In this document: piece after piece, positions 31,968 through 43,269 of the stretch
Numbering within the stretch: position 1 is the stretch's first letter
Layout: each line of letters opens with the position of its first letter
NCBI GenBank assembly: GCA_948567375.1
Contig: OX419762.1
Location: 26,428,608-26,492,607 of the forward strand
Direction: 5' to 3'
DNA length: 64,000 nt
Source: Lunularia cruciata
Taxonomy: Eukaryota > Streptophyta > Marchantiopsida > Lunulariales > Lunulariaceae
Notes under the pieces: model-generated
Told to the model about the DNA's origin: nothing
Databases searched by the model: none
The model's input: the letters and a program-made list of their open reading frames with translations, nothing else
Translations under genes and position numbers: made by a program

Positions 31968-34148
31968 GGAAAAGTGAAAGTAAAAACAAAACAACTTTGA
32001 ACTTGTAGGGTAGGTTGTCTTTTTATAGTCTTGGCAAGATGGGTCCACCCTTTGGCCATCTTGGCAGTTGGTGAAGGTTTACGGGTGTCCATTGCATGCA
32101 TGAATTCCAATGAAAAATGGTTGTCAATGGTTCTTTGGTTGTGTGCTTTTCTTTTCATAGGATATTGAAAGTGCAGCAAAAAATCTCAGAATTTCATGGT
32201 GATGGAAGTTCAGTATGTTCCAACTTGTACAACAAAGTTTCATGGAGTCATGGCACTTTGTTGTAAGCCAGCTTATTGGGTTTTGTTGCGTCATTGGGGT
32301 TGGCAGCCAGTTTTGTAGATATCACAATACGACCACAAACATTCATCGGTTATGAATATGATGATTGTGATTATTTTTTTTGATCTTGTAATCATTGAGA
32401 ACTTTGTTGGGCAGGGTCAATATCCCAGCTTTATGAAGGCAAGACTAGAGCAAAACATTATACCCTGCATACAATGCTCTTGGAACTTCTAATGTTCACT
32501 ATTAAAAAATGACTAAAAACAAAGAAAATTGGATAATAGAGAAGAAGTGGGTTGTGCCATTTAACTTTGTGACAAAAAAGCATCACTAAAATTGGATATT
32601 AGTGAAGAGTAAAACATAAGAACAAAGAAGAAAAAATTTTGAATTTTTCAGTTTCATTGATCATTGTTTTGTCCTCTTTATTATGACTCATATATTTCAT
32701 TTTTTCTTATAATCAGAATACCATAGATTTTTTTTTCTAAATGTTAGATTTAACCCATTAGCTAGAAAGGATAAAACTAGATTAGAATTAACATGAGTAG
32801 CTATATATATATCTTTATTGTCATAACTTTACTCTTATAGTAATTGCTCAAAAATGGAAGAGAATCACATGTCAATAATCCAGATATGCATACATACATA
32901 TCTATACTAGTCTAGTAAAATAAATTTTATCTTGAAGTATAAGGATAACACAATTTGGAGGTGTTTTATAATTAAGCTTTATATCGTCCCATCCACTAAA
33001 CTAGCATCAATAACAATACTGCAATATTTTGCTTCATCGCTTATGAATGAATTGAATTTTACTCTCGATCATCCACATATGCACAATTGGTTTTTAGATA
33101 GCTCTTCAACTTTTTATTCTTAGAATAAAGAAATTATATTCTTTAGCTTTCTCCATCTTGAAAAAATATCTAAAAAATTAGATCTATTTAGTTAATTTAA
33201 ATTTTTATATTTACAGTTTAATTTTATTAGAAATAATAAAATTTAATTATTTTACTGGATTAATTTAAAATATGATGAATATCAGTTTATAAAGAAGAAT
33301 GTTTTATCATATGATTTTTTAAATATAATGAATTTAGTGAGAAGAGTATTCTAAACTAGAATTAACAATGATACTTTAATACAACTAAATCAACTCTCGC
33401 CAAATCATTTCATGTTTCTATCTTGACCTCAATATCACGTTAAATTTATTCAAAGACTTATGGAACTTTTGACTGAAAATAATTTATGTTAATTATATTA
33501 ACAAAAAACTTATAATTAACTCAAAATAAAATATCTGGATCTAAATAAGAAACTTCCGAGGATATATCTCCTTATTTCGTCTTTCTTTCTAGTTTCCGTC
33601 TCTTTGACCTAACCTACGATCATGACGTGAAGAACTGTTAATTAGTAAGTTCATCCCTTCTTGAGTCGGCCATTCAGCACGAAAATTATAATGCAGTTTA
33701 AGTTCCACCTCATGAGGAGGGCTCAAGCAACCAATAGGTCTTAAGCAGAAGAATCGCGACCGCGTAGGATAGCAAGAAGGATGCAGAAACCCGCTAGGTG
33801 TAAACTTAGTCTTAGCATCGGTCTTAACACACTATTAGGCACGCACTACCTCAGTAGGGTCGGCTTTGGATTCAGCGTCACCCCCAGCCTGTGACTGACT
33901 TTCTCGGCGTCATCTACATGGTCTTGATAAGACTATGGTCAAATTTAAGTTCGGAATTTTGTAACACCATCTCCAATATATTCTAATGTGCCTGTTATTC
34001 ACTCAGTTATTCCCTTTCTGTTAATAAAATAAATATATTATATTATATTAAGTTCTATAAAATTATGATAATATAAATAGAATAATTTATTGGTCACCAA
34101 GAAACTATACTTTAGTCCATCTTCACAAGAGAAATTATTTAATATTTC

Positions 34149-34173
34149 TGATTTGACATTGCATGTCAAATCA
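34149..34173. repeat. 10-bp perfect inverted repeat
   Basis: tgatttgaca and tgtcaaatca flank a 5-nt loop ttgca. Short enough to arise by chance in AT-rich DNA, but it lies 250 bp from the longer hairpin at 34418. Confidence 0.6.
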
Positions 34174-34417
34174 AGAATGGAATGTCTTAACGCTAGAGGA
34201 GAAAATAAAATCGAGATATTCATTTTAAATTAAGAGTTGAATAAATCAATGATTATTCTGAGTTACATTTAGCGAGTATTAGTGGATAATCTCACTTAAT
34301 GAACTCGCTTTTCCCGCTCTCGAGAATTTTGAAGTAATTCATGCATAGGTTCGGTACCCAACTAGTATAAGTAATGCGTATCTATATTTGTGCATTTACG
34401 AGCCGACATTTAAACCC

Positions 34418-34451
34418 TTTTCTCACATCCCATGGAAGGGATGTGAGAAAA
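34418..34451. repeat. 14-bp perfect inverted repeat, 6-nt loop
   Basis: Arms ttttctcacatccc (34418-34431) and gggatgtgagaaaa (34438-34451) around atggaa. No following T-run or gene end makes it a terminator candidate. It is probably a local inverted duplication. Confidence 0.75.
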
Positions 34452-34527
34452 AAGTACATTTGTTATTGAGATTTTGAAATTAAAAAATTAAACCTCTTTT
34501 CTTTCTCATATGTTACATATTAATCAG

Positions 34528-34605
34528 TTCCTCACAAATGATTCAATGATACGCTCTTTTTTGGTATAGAATCCAATATTTATTGGCTGTATGATTATAA
34601 ATGAA
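34528..34605 (+). repeat. Dispersed repeat, copy 1 (copy 2 at 49969-50035)
   Basis: ttcctcacaaatgattca, then gatac(g/t)ctttttt, then aatccaata(t/g)ttattgg(c/t)tgtatgattata occur in both places, same order and strand, after which the sequences diverge. Possibly the end of a non-autonomous element; no terminal repeats were identified. Confidence 0.65.
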
Positions 34606-34870
34606 TATTAATAGTTTAATTAATATTTTAATTTATTTTACAACGGGACCCATGATAAATTTTGAATCAAGGATGAATTCATTGAGATTTCTTTTCTTGT
34701 TGGAATGGGTTTAAGAAAACATGCAACTCACAAAGGTATCAAATGAAAGAAAGAGAAGGGGACCGCTTAGCAAACACAAAGGAGGGGAAGACCACATCAT
34801 GCCATATAAGGGAGAGACAAAAGAGGTAAAATGGGGCTAGACACCAATAGTATCTACATGAGAAATCTGC

Positions 34871-36300
34871 CGTACTGCACCTAGGATATCCAAGCTATGC
34901 AAGTTGTAAGGTCCACAAACTACTAGAGCATCCAGAGAAGCATCACCTAGTGTGATTGCTCTCCTATGGATTGCACCAGCCGATGCTCTCTATAGAGTAA
35001 TGAACACATGCTGTCTACAGTATGCTACAAAGTATGAGAGTGAAAGTGGCACCCCTTGACATCTAATATGATAAGCTCTCGTGCACTCCTTGACAAATGT
35101 GCTGAACACCATATACATTTCTCCATATAACTCCAAGGCTAGAGGAAAAAAAGTGTGCTTGTTGCACACCTCTATACTTGGAGACCTTGCATGTTGCTGC
35201 TTTGCTCACCGCCCACCTAGGAGGAATGAGTAATCACTTCCTCCAAAATTGCATCATGTGTAGGATTTGTAACCACAACATTTGCCACTATCACCAATCA
35301 TCTTGGACCAAGTATAAGTATGCTTTGACACATGTTGTTTATTAAGCATATGAATGCTCCATCCAAGCAAGGTATCTCCTCTTTCATACCATAGTAAATG
35401 TTATATCCTTGATGGCATCATGGGTAGCTATCCTCTATCCCCCAAAAGGACATCGTGTCATATGGATTGCTGCATGGTTCTACACTAGATGGAGATCTAG
35501 TGTAGAACCATACTCACAAGTGAGTACTGAAGATGCATACCAATGGACCAAACCTAGGCGGAACTTCATTGCTATAAAGAAGGTAGATGGTGCACATTGG
35601 AATGCCCTATTTCACAATTGAGTTAGGGTCCAAGAGCCTGCATCCTTGCTGGAGCAAGAGCAAAGATGTGCTCTAGTGCAAGAGGAATGGATGAGTCAAC
35701 TAGGAGAGAATGTAACTTCTAACACTATTGCTCCATCAAGGAAGACTGCAAACCTCTGGTCTAATCTGGTGATAGTGAAGAAAAGGATAGAATTTCGTCT
35801 TGTGCCCATGGAAATAGATCATCTCTCATCTACTGCAATAACATGTGGAAAAAAAGGATTCCTCTTCCACCTTGGTCATATATGTCTCCAAAATTTGCCT
35901 ACCAATAACCACAAAATGGGAAGAAAGTAGGGGTGCCAAGAGAACCCAACTACCCCAAACTATTATAGATAATAGGCCTACCTCCCTGCACAAGATTGGT
36001 AGAGATGTCTATCTACATGCCAAGTCCCTTGTCATACTCTCAAATGTTCCTGGTCTAAAAATATCACCAAAGATTCCCATAATTCTCCTATTGAAGGCTC
36101 TCAAATGTGATAGGAAGGTCAAGGAAGGAGGAATTGTGTGGAGAAGGTTAGTTGGTCAATAGGCAATGCTAGAGGAGAGTATACCAAATGCCACCTAAAA
36201 ATCTCTTACAGGAAGAAGTCATCTACATGGAGAATATCCTCTACAATAGCAACATCTAAGAAGCATATGACAATCCACCTTCACACTATTAAGACCTTTT
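34871..36300 (+). other. Unassigned region with two medium frames
   Basis: Frames 35409-35621 and 35646-35930 follow each other on the plus strand and, with one stop between, could be one decayed protein (YPPKGHRVIWIAAW, RRNFIAIKKVDGAHWN, LGENVTSNTIAPSRKTANLW). I recognise no domain. The first frame contains the 17-bp hairpin at 35474, which must have been added inside it. Confidence 0.25.
35474..35511. repeat. Perfect 17-bp inverted repeat with a 4-nt loop
   Basis: atggttctacactagat (35474-35490) and atctagtgtagaaccat (35495-35511) are exact reverse complements around ggag. A 38-bp near-palindrome with such a tight loop is a classic product of template switching. It has no link to a gene end. 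Confidence 0.9.
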
Positions 36301-36925
36301 TTATTTTTTTATTCTAATTTTCGAATATTAATGAAAGGTTAAGAAATCCTTTTGGCTAGAACACATGATTGTGCCATTTTATCATTGATCTAGAAGGTGA
36401 CCATACAAGATGACAAGAAGATAACACAAGGAAAAACACCATAGCTCCTCTACACCTACAGATCACAATGATAATGATCCTCATGGTAATGATTCACTTG
36501 ATTGTGATCTCATGAGCAAGATTGTGGTTCCATGATTGTGATTTTTTAGCAATGATGCCCTTAGTGGTAATGCTTGTGCAATTAGAAAAATTCCATACCA
36601 ATACCACCAGCCTAGTGGATGATCATTGGTTTGGAAGACCTTGCTACATGTTGAACCAGGTATCTCCATCATTACATATCCAAATGAAGAAATCATGATT
36701 TCCTTTGAGATATCTTGTCATGGGCTTTCCACTAGCACCAAATGCATTCTAAGGTCCAGAGCAAAAGTTACAACCATATGAAGGACACCTTTGGCACAAA
36801 GGACACCATTGGCTTGGAAGGCACCTTTGTAGTTGTACATATCTTTGGAAGGACTTGGTGGTGATGCACTATCATGTTAGAAGACCATCAGAGTTGTCAT
36901 ACCATCATGGTGGAAGACCATTAGA
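36301..36925. other. Unassigned interval
   Basis: No conserved frame. Related short phrases recur locally (aaggacacc(t/a)ttggc, gtggaagaccat), indicating low-level internal duplication. Confidence 0.3.
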
Positions 36926-37110
36926 GTAGGGCAAACACAATAATGATCACAATGACGGTCATGACCACAATAACAATGACAATGATGGTCATGACTATGA
37001 TTACATTCATGACCATGATAAAAATAATGATGATAGTCATGACCATGATGATGATGATGATAATGATGATGATGGTCACAACACCATATAGAGCAACCCT
37101 CATCATAGTG
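36926..37110. repeat. GAT/CATGAC-rich simple repeat
   Basis: Runs of atgatgatgatgataatg and repeated catgaccat/catgactat/catgaccac units. Open frames through it (His/Tyr-rich on one strand, Ile/Met-rich on others) are by-products of the trinucleotide pattern. Confidence 0.85.
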
Positions 37111-37199
37111 CATTTGTACCCAAACACCTATACAAACCATAAGTATGGTAATATATCTATATAATAGAACAATCTTGTAGTGCCATGTCATTGAGGCCA

Positions 37200-38710
37200 T
37201 TTCCTAATTTCCTAATTTCACAGTTGGAGAGAAGAGCTGATAGGCTACAATTTGAAGACTGAAATTAGATGATTTGAGCAGATTTTGAGAGGGATATCAT
37301 CAATTGAGTCAAGGGGGGTGGAATTCATACCCAAGAGCACAAAGTAGGCATTGGGAGAGCTTCTTGAAACATTTTCATGTTTTTTCAGTGGGGTTAGAGA
37401 GTAGATAGAGTTCATATAGCTTTTAGCACAAGAAATTTTAGTTTTGGATCAATTTCAAATCAGATCTCTTGATTGAAGTTGAAGCTTTTGAGATATAAGG
37501 TGTTGGAGTTTTGGGCACTCCCCAAGTTGTGGTTTGAGTTACCATATGAAATTCCCAGTCTTGTTGTTGGTTAGATTTTTCACCTTTGTGCAAAGGTTTC
37601 AAGTGAATTCTTCAAATAGAGAATTCAGCGTCTTGGGTCAAGTATACTTGGGTCTGTAGAGCTCACAAGTTAGCCCAGCTTAGGAATTGATCCACATCTA
37701 AAGACTGAGGTTGGATTATGCTACCAAAAATTGCAAGAGAAAAGGACACAACCAACTATTGTGAAAATTTTGGTTGGCTCTAGGTCTATGGAGAGTGAGA
37801 TATGGTGCAAAACATTATGCTGCAAATATTGTCATAAGCTCGGTAGAGCAATCTTATCTTTCATCTTGATTGGATGTCAATTCTCCTATCTTGTGAGTAT
37901 GATTGAGGGTTTCAAGTTTCTAGAGTGTTTTTAGGATCAAGTGTTCTTCTGAATCAGAAATTTGGGGAAAATTTACCAAGAACCAGGAGCAAACCCTAAA
38001 ATAGGGATTTTGAAATTAGGGTAAAAGTTGCAAAAACCTAGCTATATTTGAGAGCTTTTCAAGGGATCTATAGTGATCTGATTGAGGTCTATTTTATGTC
38101 ATTGGAAAGCTTATCTTACAAGCTTTCCACTAAATCCTAGAAAATTCAAATCCAAATTATACAAAAAAAATATTCATAAGCTGCACAGATTTTTCCCCAT
38201 CAAGAAGACATAGGAAATCCCCACATGGAGTAGGAAATTGTTGAAATCTAAAGTACAGATTGGAGGAGACTTGGAGTACAGCTTGAAATTAGCTTGATTA
38301 TAGAGCAAGAAGGCTCTGAAGCTCTTTTCCAAAAAAAGCACAGAGAGTTGTTATCATATTCTTGTGATTGGATCCTCTCTATACTTCCATGCCTGTTTGT
38401 ACTCCTAGTTGGTTTGGATTGGTGTGCGGGTGTTGCGCTTAGGTTCTTCCCTTCTAGGATTGTTTTGTATTTCTCCTTGGTAATGCTTGAAGTGATGACC
38501 AACAGACCAGGAGTGCATGTTGTGATGACAAGTTAGGTTGCTTGTCACTACCCTACTTGATAGCAAGAATACTAGTTACGAGAGTGGACAGTTCCAACAA
38601 TTGGGTAATATGCATGTCCAGACGAGTAGTGATAGGTTTACCTATAGCCTTTGATCTGCAATCTCCATAGGTAGGCACCCTATGTGTTCCTAGAGAGAGA
38701 AAAGAAAAGT
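37200..38710 (+). repeat. Family 2 leader module, plus-strand copy
   Basis: Counterpart of 21500-22990. It ends at cctagagagagaaaagaaaag, after which the text no longer follows family 2 but leads into pol of another gypsy lineage. The upstream LTR and PBS are missing; the region before 37200 is the simple repeat. Confidence 0.65.
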
Positions 38711-39550
38711 ACAAAAATGGGCTCATTGTTTTTGTCTTTGGTGGACAAACCTCTTACCTAAAGAGGTTCTATAGCACACTTATGATGAGATTCAATGACT
38801 AGACCACATCATTGTTGATGACATCTTAGTTGTTGAGCTTCAGTCGCAAACAGTGGTAGTAGCTGATAGGTCACCTATGGCAATGGTGAACGTAGTTGGA
38901 TAGCCTAGAGCTGCTTTTCCCACACTTATGAGTTTCCCAAGCTCCCATGCTTTTTGAGAATGAGATCATGGACTAGTTTTAGACTCAAAGTTACAGTAGT
39001 TGGTGGAGCCCAATGCCGATGAGAGAGAGCAGGCAGTGGGTTTTTGCAATGGTATTACCGTTGTTCCAATAATGTTAGGAGGCATCCAAGCATCAAGTAT
39101 TAGGTCAAGTTATGGATCTGAACTGTTTGACCTGGATTGTGAGCCTTGGCTTGGCATAGTAATGTAGGATGCGCTTGATAGGCATCACCACTCAAACACT
39201 TGTGAGCCTTGTGCCTATCGAGATGATTTAAGCACATGTTGGGGAGAGTGGTCTACTTGGAGTCCATCTAGGTGAGCATGGTCTACTTGGATTACACCCT
39301 TGGTCTACTTGGGATGTAGCTAGAGGATGTATGGAGCTTGCAACCAGATTTGAGGGAGTCTTTCACATTGAGGTTAGGACCTCAAGTGATTGGGAGCATG
39401 ACACTACTACTCCCAAGGGTCTAGTGTAGCAACTAGTCAGTATGTCTTCCACTCCTATGACAGTTATAGAGGATACTTGGGAGCCAAATTGGACCCAAGC
39501 TTACAAGAGAGGAAAGACAAAGAGTTTGGAGGTTCTTGAGGAGCTACATG
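38711..39550 (+). other. Probable family 3 gag/protease region, unreadable
   Basis: Lies between the family 2 leader module and family 3 RT, where gag and protease are expected. Only fragments such as SSYGSELFDLDCEPWLG are seen, without a zinc knuckle or protease motif. Confidence 0.3.
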
Positions 39551-41416
39551 AGTTGTTTTGCCTTCAGTATGAAGGATTTAGGTGCTCTAAAAGGACATGG
39601 TACTTGGATTGAGCTTATTAGCAATACACTAGTTTTTTTACGTCCTTATCAATACAGTGACATGGAGCGAGCATTGATTTAGAACCAAAGTAGTCACCTT
39701 TTTGAGGTTAGTTTGGTGAAGATTTCACATGGAGAGTATGCATCAACTACAGTGATGCTATCCAACAAGGATATGCATGGCAACTACACAAATAGGCGGA
39801 TATACCATTTTATCAATTGACAGACTAGGGCTGATTGGTATGCCATGCCTACATTGGAGGAGATCTTTGATGTACTTGGGCATGCAAAGGTCTTGAGTAC
39901 TTTGGATCTTCAAGCAGGATATCACTAGTTATCGATCAAGGAAGAAGAGGATAAGTCCAAGACAACATTTTGGGCTATTGATCCTCACGGCAAGGATGTG
40001 TTATATCAATGGAGGTTCTTACTATTTGGGTTAAAGAACGCTCCTATTGAGTTCCATGGACAAGATCCTAGCTGGATTGTATTTTGCTTGGTGTTATATT
40101 GATGACATTTTGGTCTATAGCACTATTGTAGAGGAGCATGAGACAATTGTTGGAGGTGTTTGAGAGGTTGAGATCTCATGGACTCAAATTACATCCTTGG
40201 AAGTGTAGGTTCTTCCATGAGTAGGTTGAGTATTTGGGTCACACTATCTACCCCAAAGGACTTGGTGTTTAGCAGACCAAGGTGGAGGCTATTGCATGGA
40301 TTCTTTGATCTATAGATGTGAGCAGAGTGCAAGTATTCTTTGGGTTGGTAAACTTCTATCGCCATTATGTTAGAGGATTTAGTGTTATTGCTAAGGCCTT
40401 GACAAAGCTGACCAAGCTTACACAAGAGTGGTGTTGGGAAGATGAATAAGAGAGAGCTTTTCGAAAGATCAAGGAGAGGTTGACATCTGCTCCTATTTTG
40501 AGGAGATCGGTCAAAGGACAACCATCTTAGGTTCACACTAATTGGAGTATGTTGGGGCTTGCAGTAGTGCTCACCTAACATGATGATGAGGGGAGGGAGT
40601 TTGTGGTGGCCTATGCTAGTTGCTCCAACAATTCAGCAAAGGTGAAGTATAGTTCATATGAGGGAGAGTGCTTGGTAGCAGTATAGGCAATAGCACATTT
40701 CCGATGTTACCTATTTGGTAACCTCTTTACTCTAATCATTGATCATCAGCCACTAAAGTGGTTGATGAAGTCCGACAAGCTTTCAAGGAAGCTTGCATTA
40801 TGGGCTTTGATTTTACAAGAGTATGATTTCATAGTTATTCATAGATCTATAATGGTGAACCATGTTGTAGATGGATTGAATAAAAACCCATGTCCCATCC
40901 AACAAGATCAGATTGGAGCATGTTGGCATGGAGAGACAGATGAGGAGATGGTGCTAAGTTGGCATGCATCTGCCTTTCTTTGTATATTTTTTGAGGCTTT
41001 ATGGAATCTCTCTCAGTGCATATAGGAGGAGTTATTGAGGTCACCAATCTAGAGAGTGGAGATAGTGGTACAATTCACCAAGACATTCATGATGATGTCT
41101 TAGTAATGGACCGTATTTGCACTGGTGTTGTGGGTGGCACAATTGGGGCCAAGGAGAGATATCGTGTTCTTCAACAAGCCGGGTGGTTCAGATTGGAGGG
41201 CAAACACCTTCTTCATGTGTGGGAGGGTGGTAGAGTGCAAGTAGTACCAATTCCATCTCAAAGACCATAGTTGGTTTGTCATGCTCATGAGGAGCTAGGA
41301 CATTTTGGAGTAAAGCATATGTATAGCTTACTCCAGAGTCATTATTGGTGGTGCGGTATGTAGATCAATGTACAGTAGTCTATTGCCAGATGTGTGGTTT
41401 GTGATTGAGTTAGAGC
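39551..41416 (+). pseudogene. Family 3 gypsy pol: RT, RNase H, integrase start
   Basis: Plus-strand order: RT entry near 39820 (RADWYAMPTLEEIFDVLG), palm with STLDLQAGYH near 39900, DPHGKDVLYQWRFLLFGLKN near 39985, and YIDDILVYS-like text near 40095; RNase H with the tether near 40480-40700 and LALWALILQEYDFIVIHR at 40795-40850; integrase zinc region near 41278 (HEELGHFGVKHMYSLLQ, then CVVCD). It is cut by family 1 copy B at 41417. Many interruptions are TAG or TGA where the family has Gln or Arg (GYH-stop-L, CVVCD-stop-VRA). This lineage differs from families 1 and 2 in its RT. Confidence 0.75.
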
Positions 41417-42106
41417 TATGAGCCAGCATGTCTCTCACTCAAGATGAACCTCTGATGGCTATTATGGTAGCGCACCATGGACTAAGAAGGCAAGGAACCC
41501 GACTCTATCATACTCCTCCAAGGCTAACACTCTAAGACTCAAGACATTGCTCACTAGAGACCTCAATGAGAGAGAGATAGTTGCTAATGAAAGGATGATG
41601 AGTACCTCTTCACCCCTTGTTTATATACTTGTGAAATAGTTACGTACCAAAGTTACTAATTACCATAGTAACTCAAGTTACTAGACTAAAAGTCAAGTCA
41701 AGTCAAAAAGTAGAAAGGAATATACATTCACATGGGCATATTCCACTAGCATGTGATTTTATCTTGACCCAACCACTAAGTCAAGGATTCCTTCACATGG
41801 GTTATCCTTGGACTGTAGAAGAATCTAAAACAAAAAGGCTTGTATGCCCAAGAGTTCTCAACTCTTTCCTCAAAGCCAAACACCTAGGAATAATACCAAG
41901 TCAACACACTAGAATCCAAAATAGTGGTGCTCATCTTTTCCACTTCCTCTAAAGTAAGGTCGCATCTATCTTAGCTATGACTGACTTTAGCTAATCATGA
42001 CTAATGTAGAACCATCTTTTATCTCTATATAAATAATATCTCTCAAGTACTTGTAATACAAAGCCAAATATCACAATACCACACACATGCACAAATAGGT
42101 GTTACA
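41417..42106 (-). repeat. 3' LTR of family 1 copy B
   Basis: tatgagccagcatgtctctc to ataggtgttaca. In about 345 positions compared by eye with the partner LTR, roughly 23 differ. The first base pair TG is mutated to TA. It contains ctctatataaat near 42022, a TATA-like sequence conserved in all family 1 LTRs. Confidence 0.9.
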
Positions 42107-42125
42107 TTTACCTCCGGACTAAGTT
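42107..42125 (-). promoter_or_regulatory. Weak polypurine tract of family 1 copy B
   Basis: On the minus strand agtccggaggtaaa precedes the LTR start TGTAAC. Copy A has gtttgggggtaaa in the same place, which is closer to a functional tract. Confidence 0.45.
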
Positions 42126-42154
42126 TTCACTTTGTCCTCAAAGTGAAGGTCTCT

Positions 42155-43269
42155 CTACCTTCTATGATATATCTTCAACTTATCATGGTTAATCCTATCA
42201 AAGTGTCTTCCTCCCAACTCCTTGAGATCATAGGTGTAATTGCCCCGCACCTTCTCCACTATGAAAGGTCCAAAGTACTTAGGCAAAAACTTCTTTTGCA
42301 CTCTCTTGAATAGAATAAAATCAAACAACATTACCAAATTACCTTCTTTGAAAGGCTCCACCTTCTTTTTGCCTTGCCTCTTGTCATAGCTCTCCTTTTG
42401 TTTCCTTTGCACTTGCTCCACTCAAACCATAGCAACTACTCTTGCCTCTTCCATCTCCATGAGTTGTTCCTTCCTTGACTTCTTTGCATCACCTCCTTGT
42501 GTATTCTTCAATCTTCTATGAATGCTTTGGAAGGTAGGAAGATCAAAGTGAATAGGTAGGGTAGACTCAATACCATATACCAATTGAAATGGAGAATATC
42601 CGGTGGAAGCTTCATGGGTGTCCAATACTCCCACAAAACTGCATGAATCCTCTTGTCCCAATGATGTTTAGCCCCCTCCATTTCTGTATCTTTGGCCAAC
42701 ATCATGCACAAGGTCTGATTGGTTCTCTCTGTCAAGCCATTGGAAGTTGGCTTATAGGATTTAGTTACTCTATGTGTGATAGAGAAATGTCGTAGCATGG
42801 CTGTAGTAATGCTTCCTATAAACTCTCCTCCTCTATTAGAAACCAACTCCAAAGGGCATCCAAATCTAGTGATAATGCATTCATAAAGAAATCTACCAAC
42901 TTCATCTTCATTCTTGTCCGTCAATGGTCTAGCCTCAACCCACTTGGTAAGGTAGTCAATAAATACCATAATGTACCAATTGTTCCTTGGGGTTCTATTG
43001 AGAGGACCTACAAAATCAATTCCTCACTTCTCACAAGGTCCTAGCAATGGAATTGATCTAAATGGTGGAGTGGATATAGACTTTATAGCAAAAGCTTGAC
43101 AAACATGACAAGTTTTGAAATAATGAAGACAATCCTTGAAAATCCCTCTCCAATGGTAACTTATATCTAGAATCTTCAAAGCAGTCACCTTTCTTGCAAA
43201 GTGTCCTTTATACACTAAACCTTCATGAAACTCCTTTATAAGTAGGATAGACTCTTCCTTACCCATCAA
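42155..43269 (-). pseudogene. Integrase of family 1 copy B
   Basis: Three overlapping minus-strand frames. 43269-43024 is the N-terminal zinc region (LIKEFHEGLVYKGHFARKVT, HYFKTCHVCQ; the HHCC Cys pair is present). 42969-42508 is the catalytic core (MVFIDYLTKWVEARPL, LVSNRGGEF, PTSNGLTERTNQ). The family's second Asp is Asn here (SNRGGEF for SDRGGEF), a missing catalytic residue. 42661-42155 is the C-terminal module with KYFGPFIVEKVRGNYTYDLK, a GPY/F-type domain. Frame changes near 42500 and 42420 plus the Asn make it inactive. Confidence 0.75.

Larger units (their letters stand above)
31968..34870. other. Unassigned interval, very AT-rich from 32.4 to 34.7 kb
   Basis: No protein motif was found. 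Around 33600-33950 the base composition rises and the text resembles no known gene to me. Two small perfect hairpins (34149-34173 and 34418-34451) and one copy of a dispersed repeat (34528-34605) are noted separately. Confidence 0.35.

Noticed and set aside
34418-34451. Hairpin as a transcription terminator
   Set aside because: Rho-independent terminators do not apply to a plant nuclear genome, and there is no gene end or T-run next to it.
36877-37200. His/Tyr-rich reading frame, a possible metal-binding protein
   Set aside because: It is the translation of a GAT/CATGAC simple repeat; all frames through the repeat are open and low complexity.
40189-40581. 130-codon minus-strand frame
   Set aside because: It is antisense to family 3 RT and RNase H, whose motifs are clear on the plus strand.
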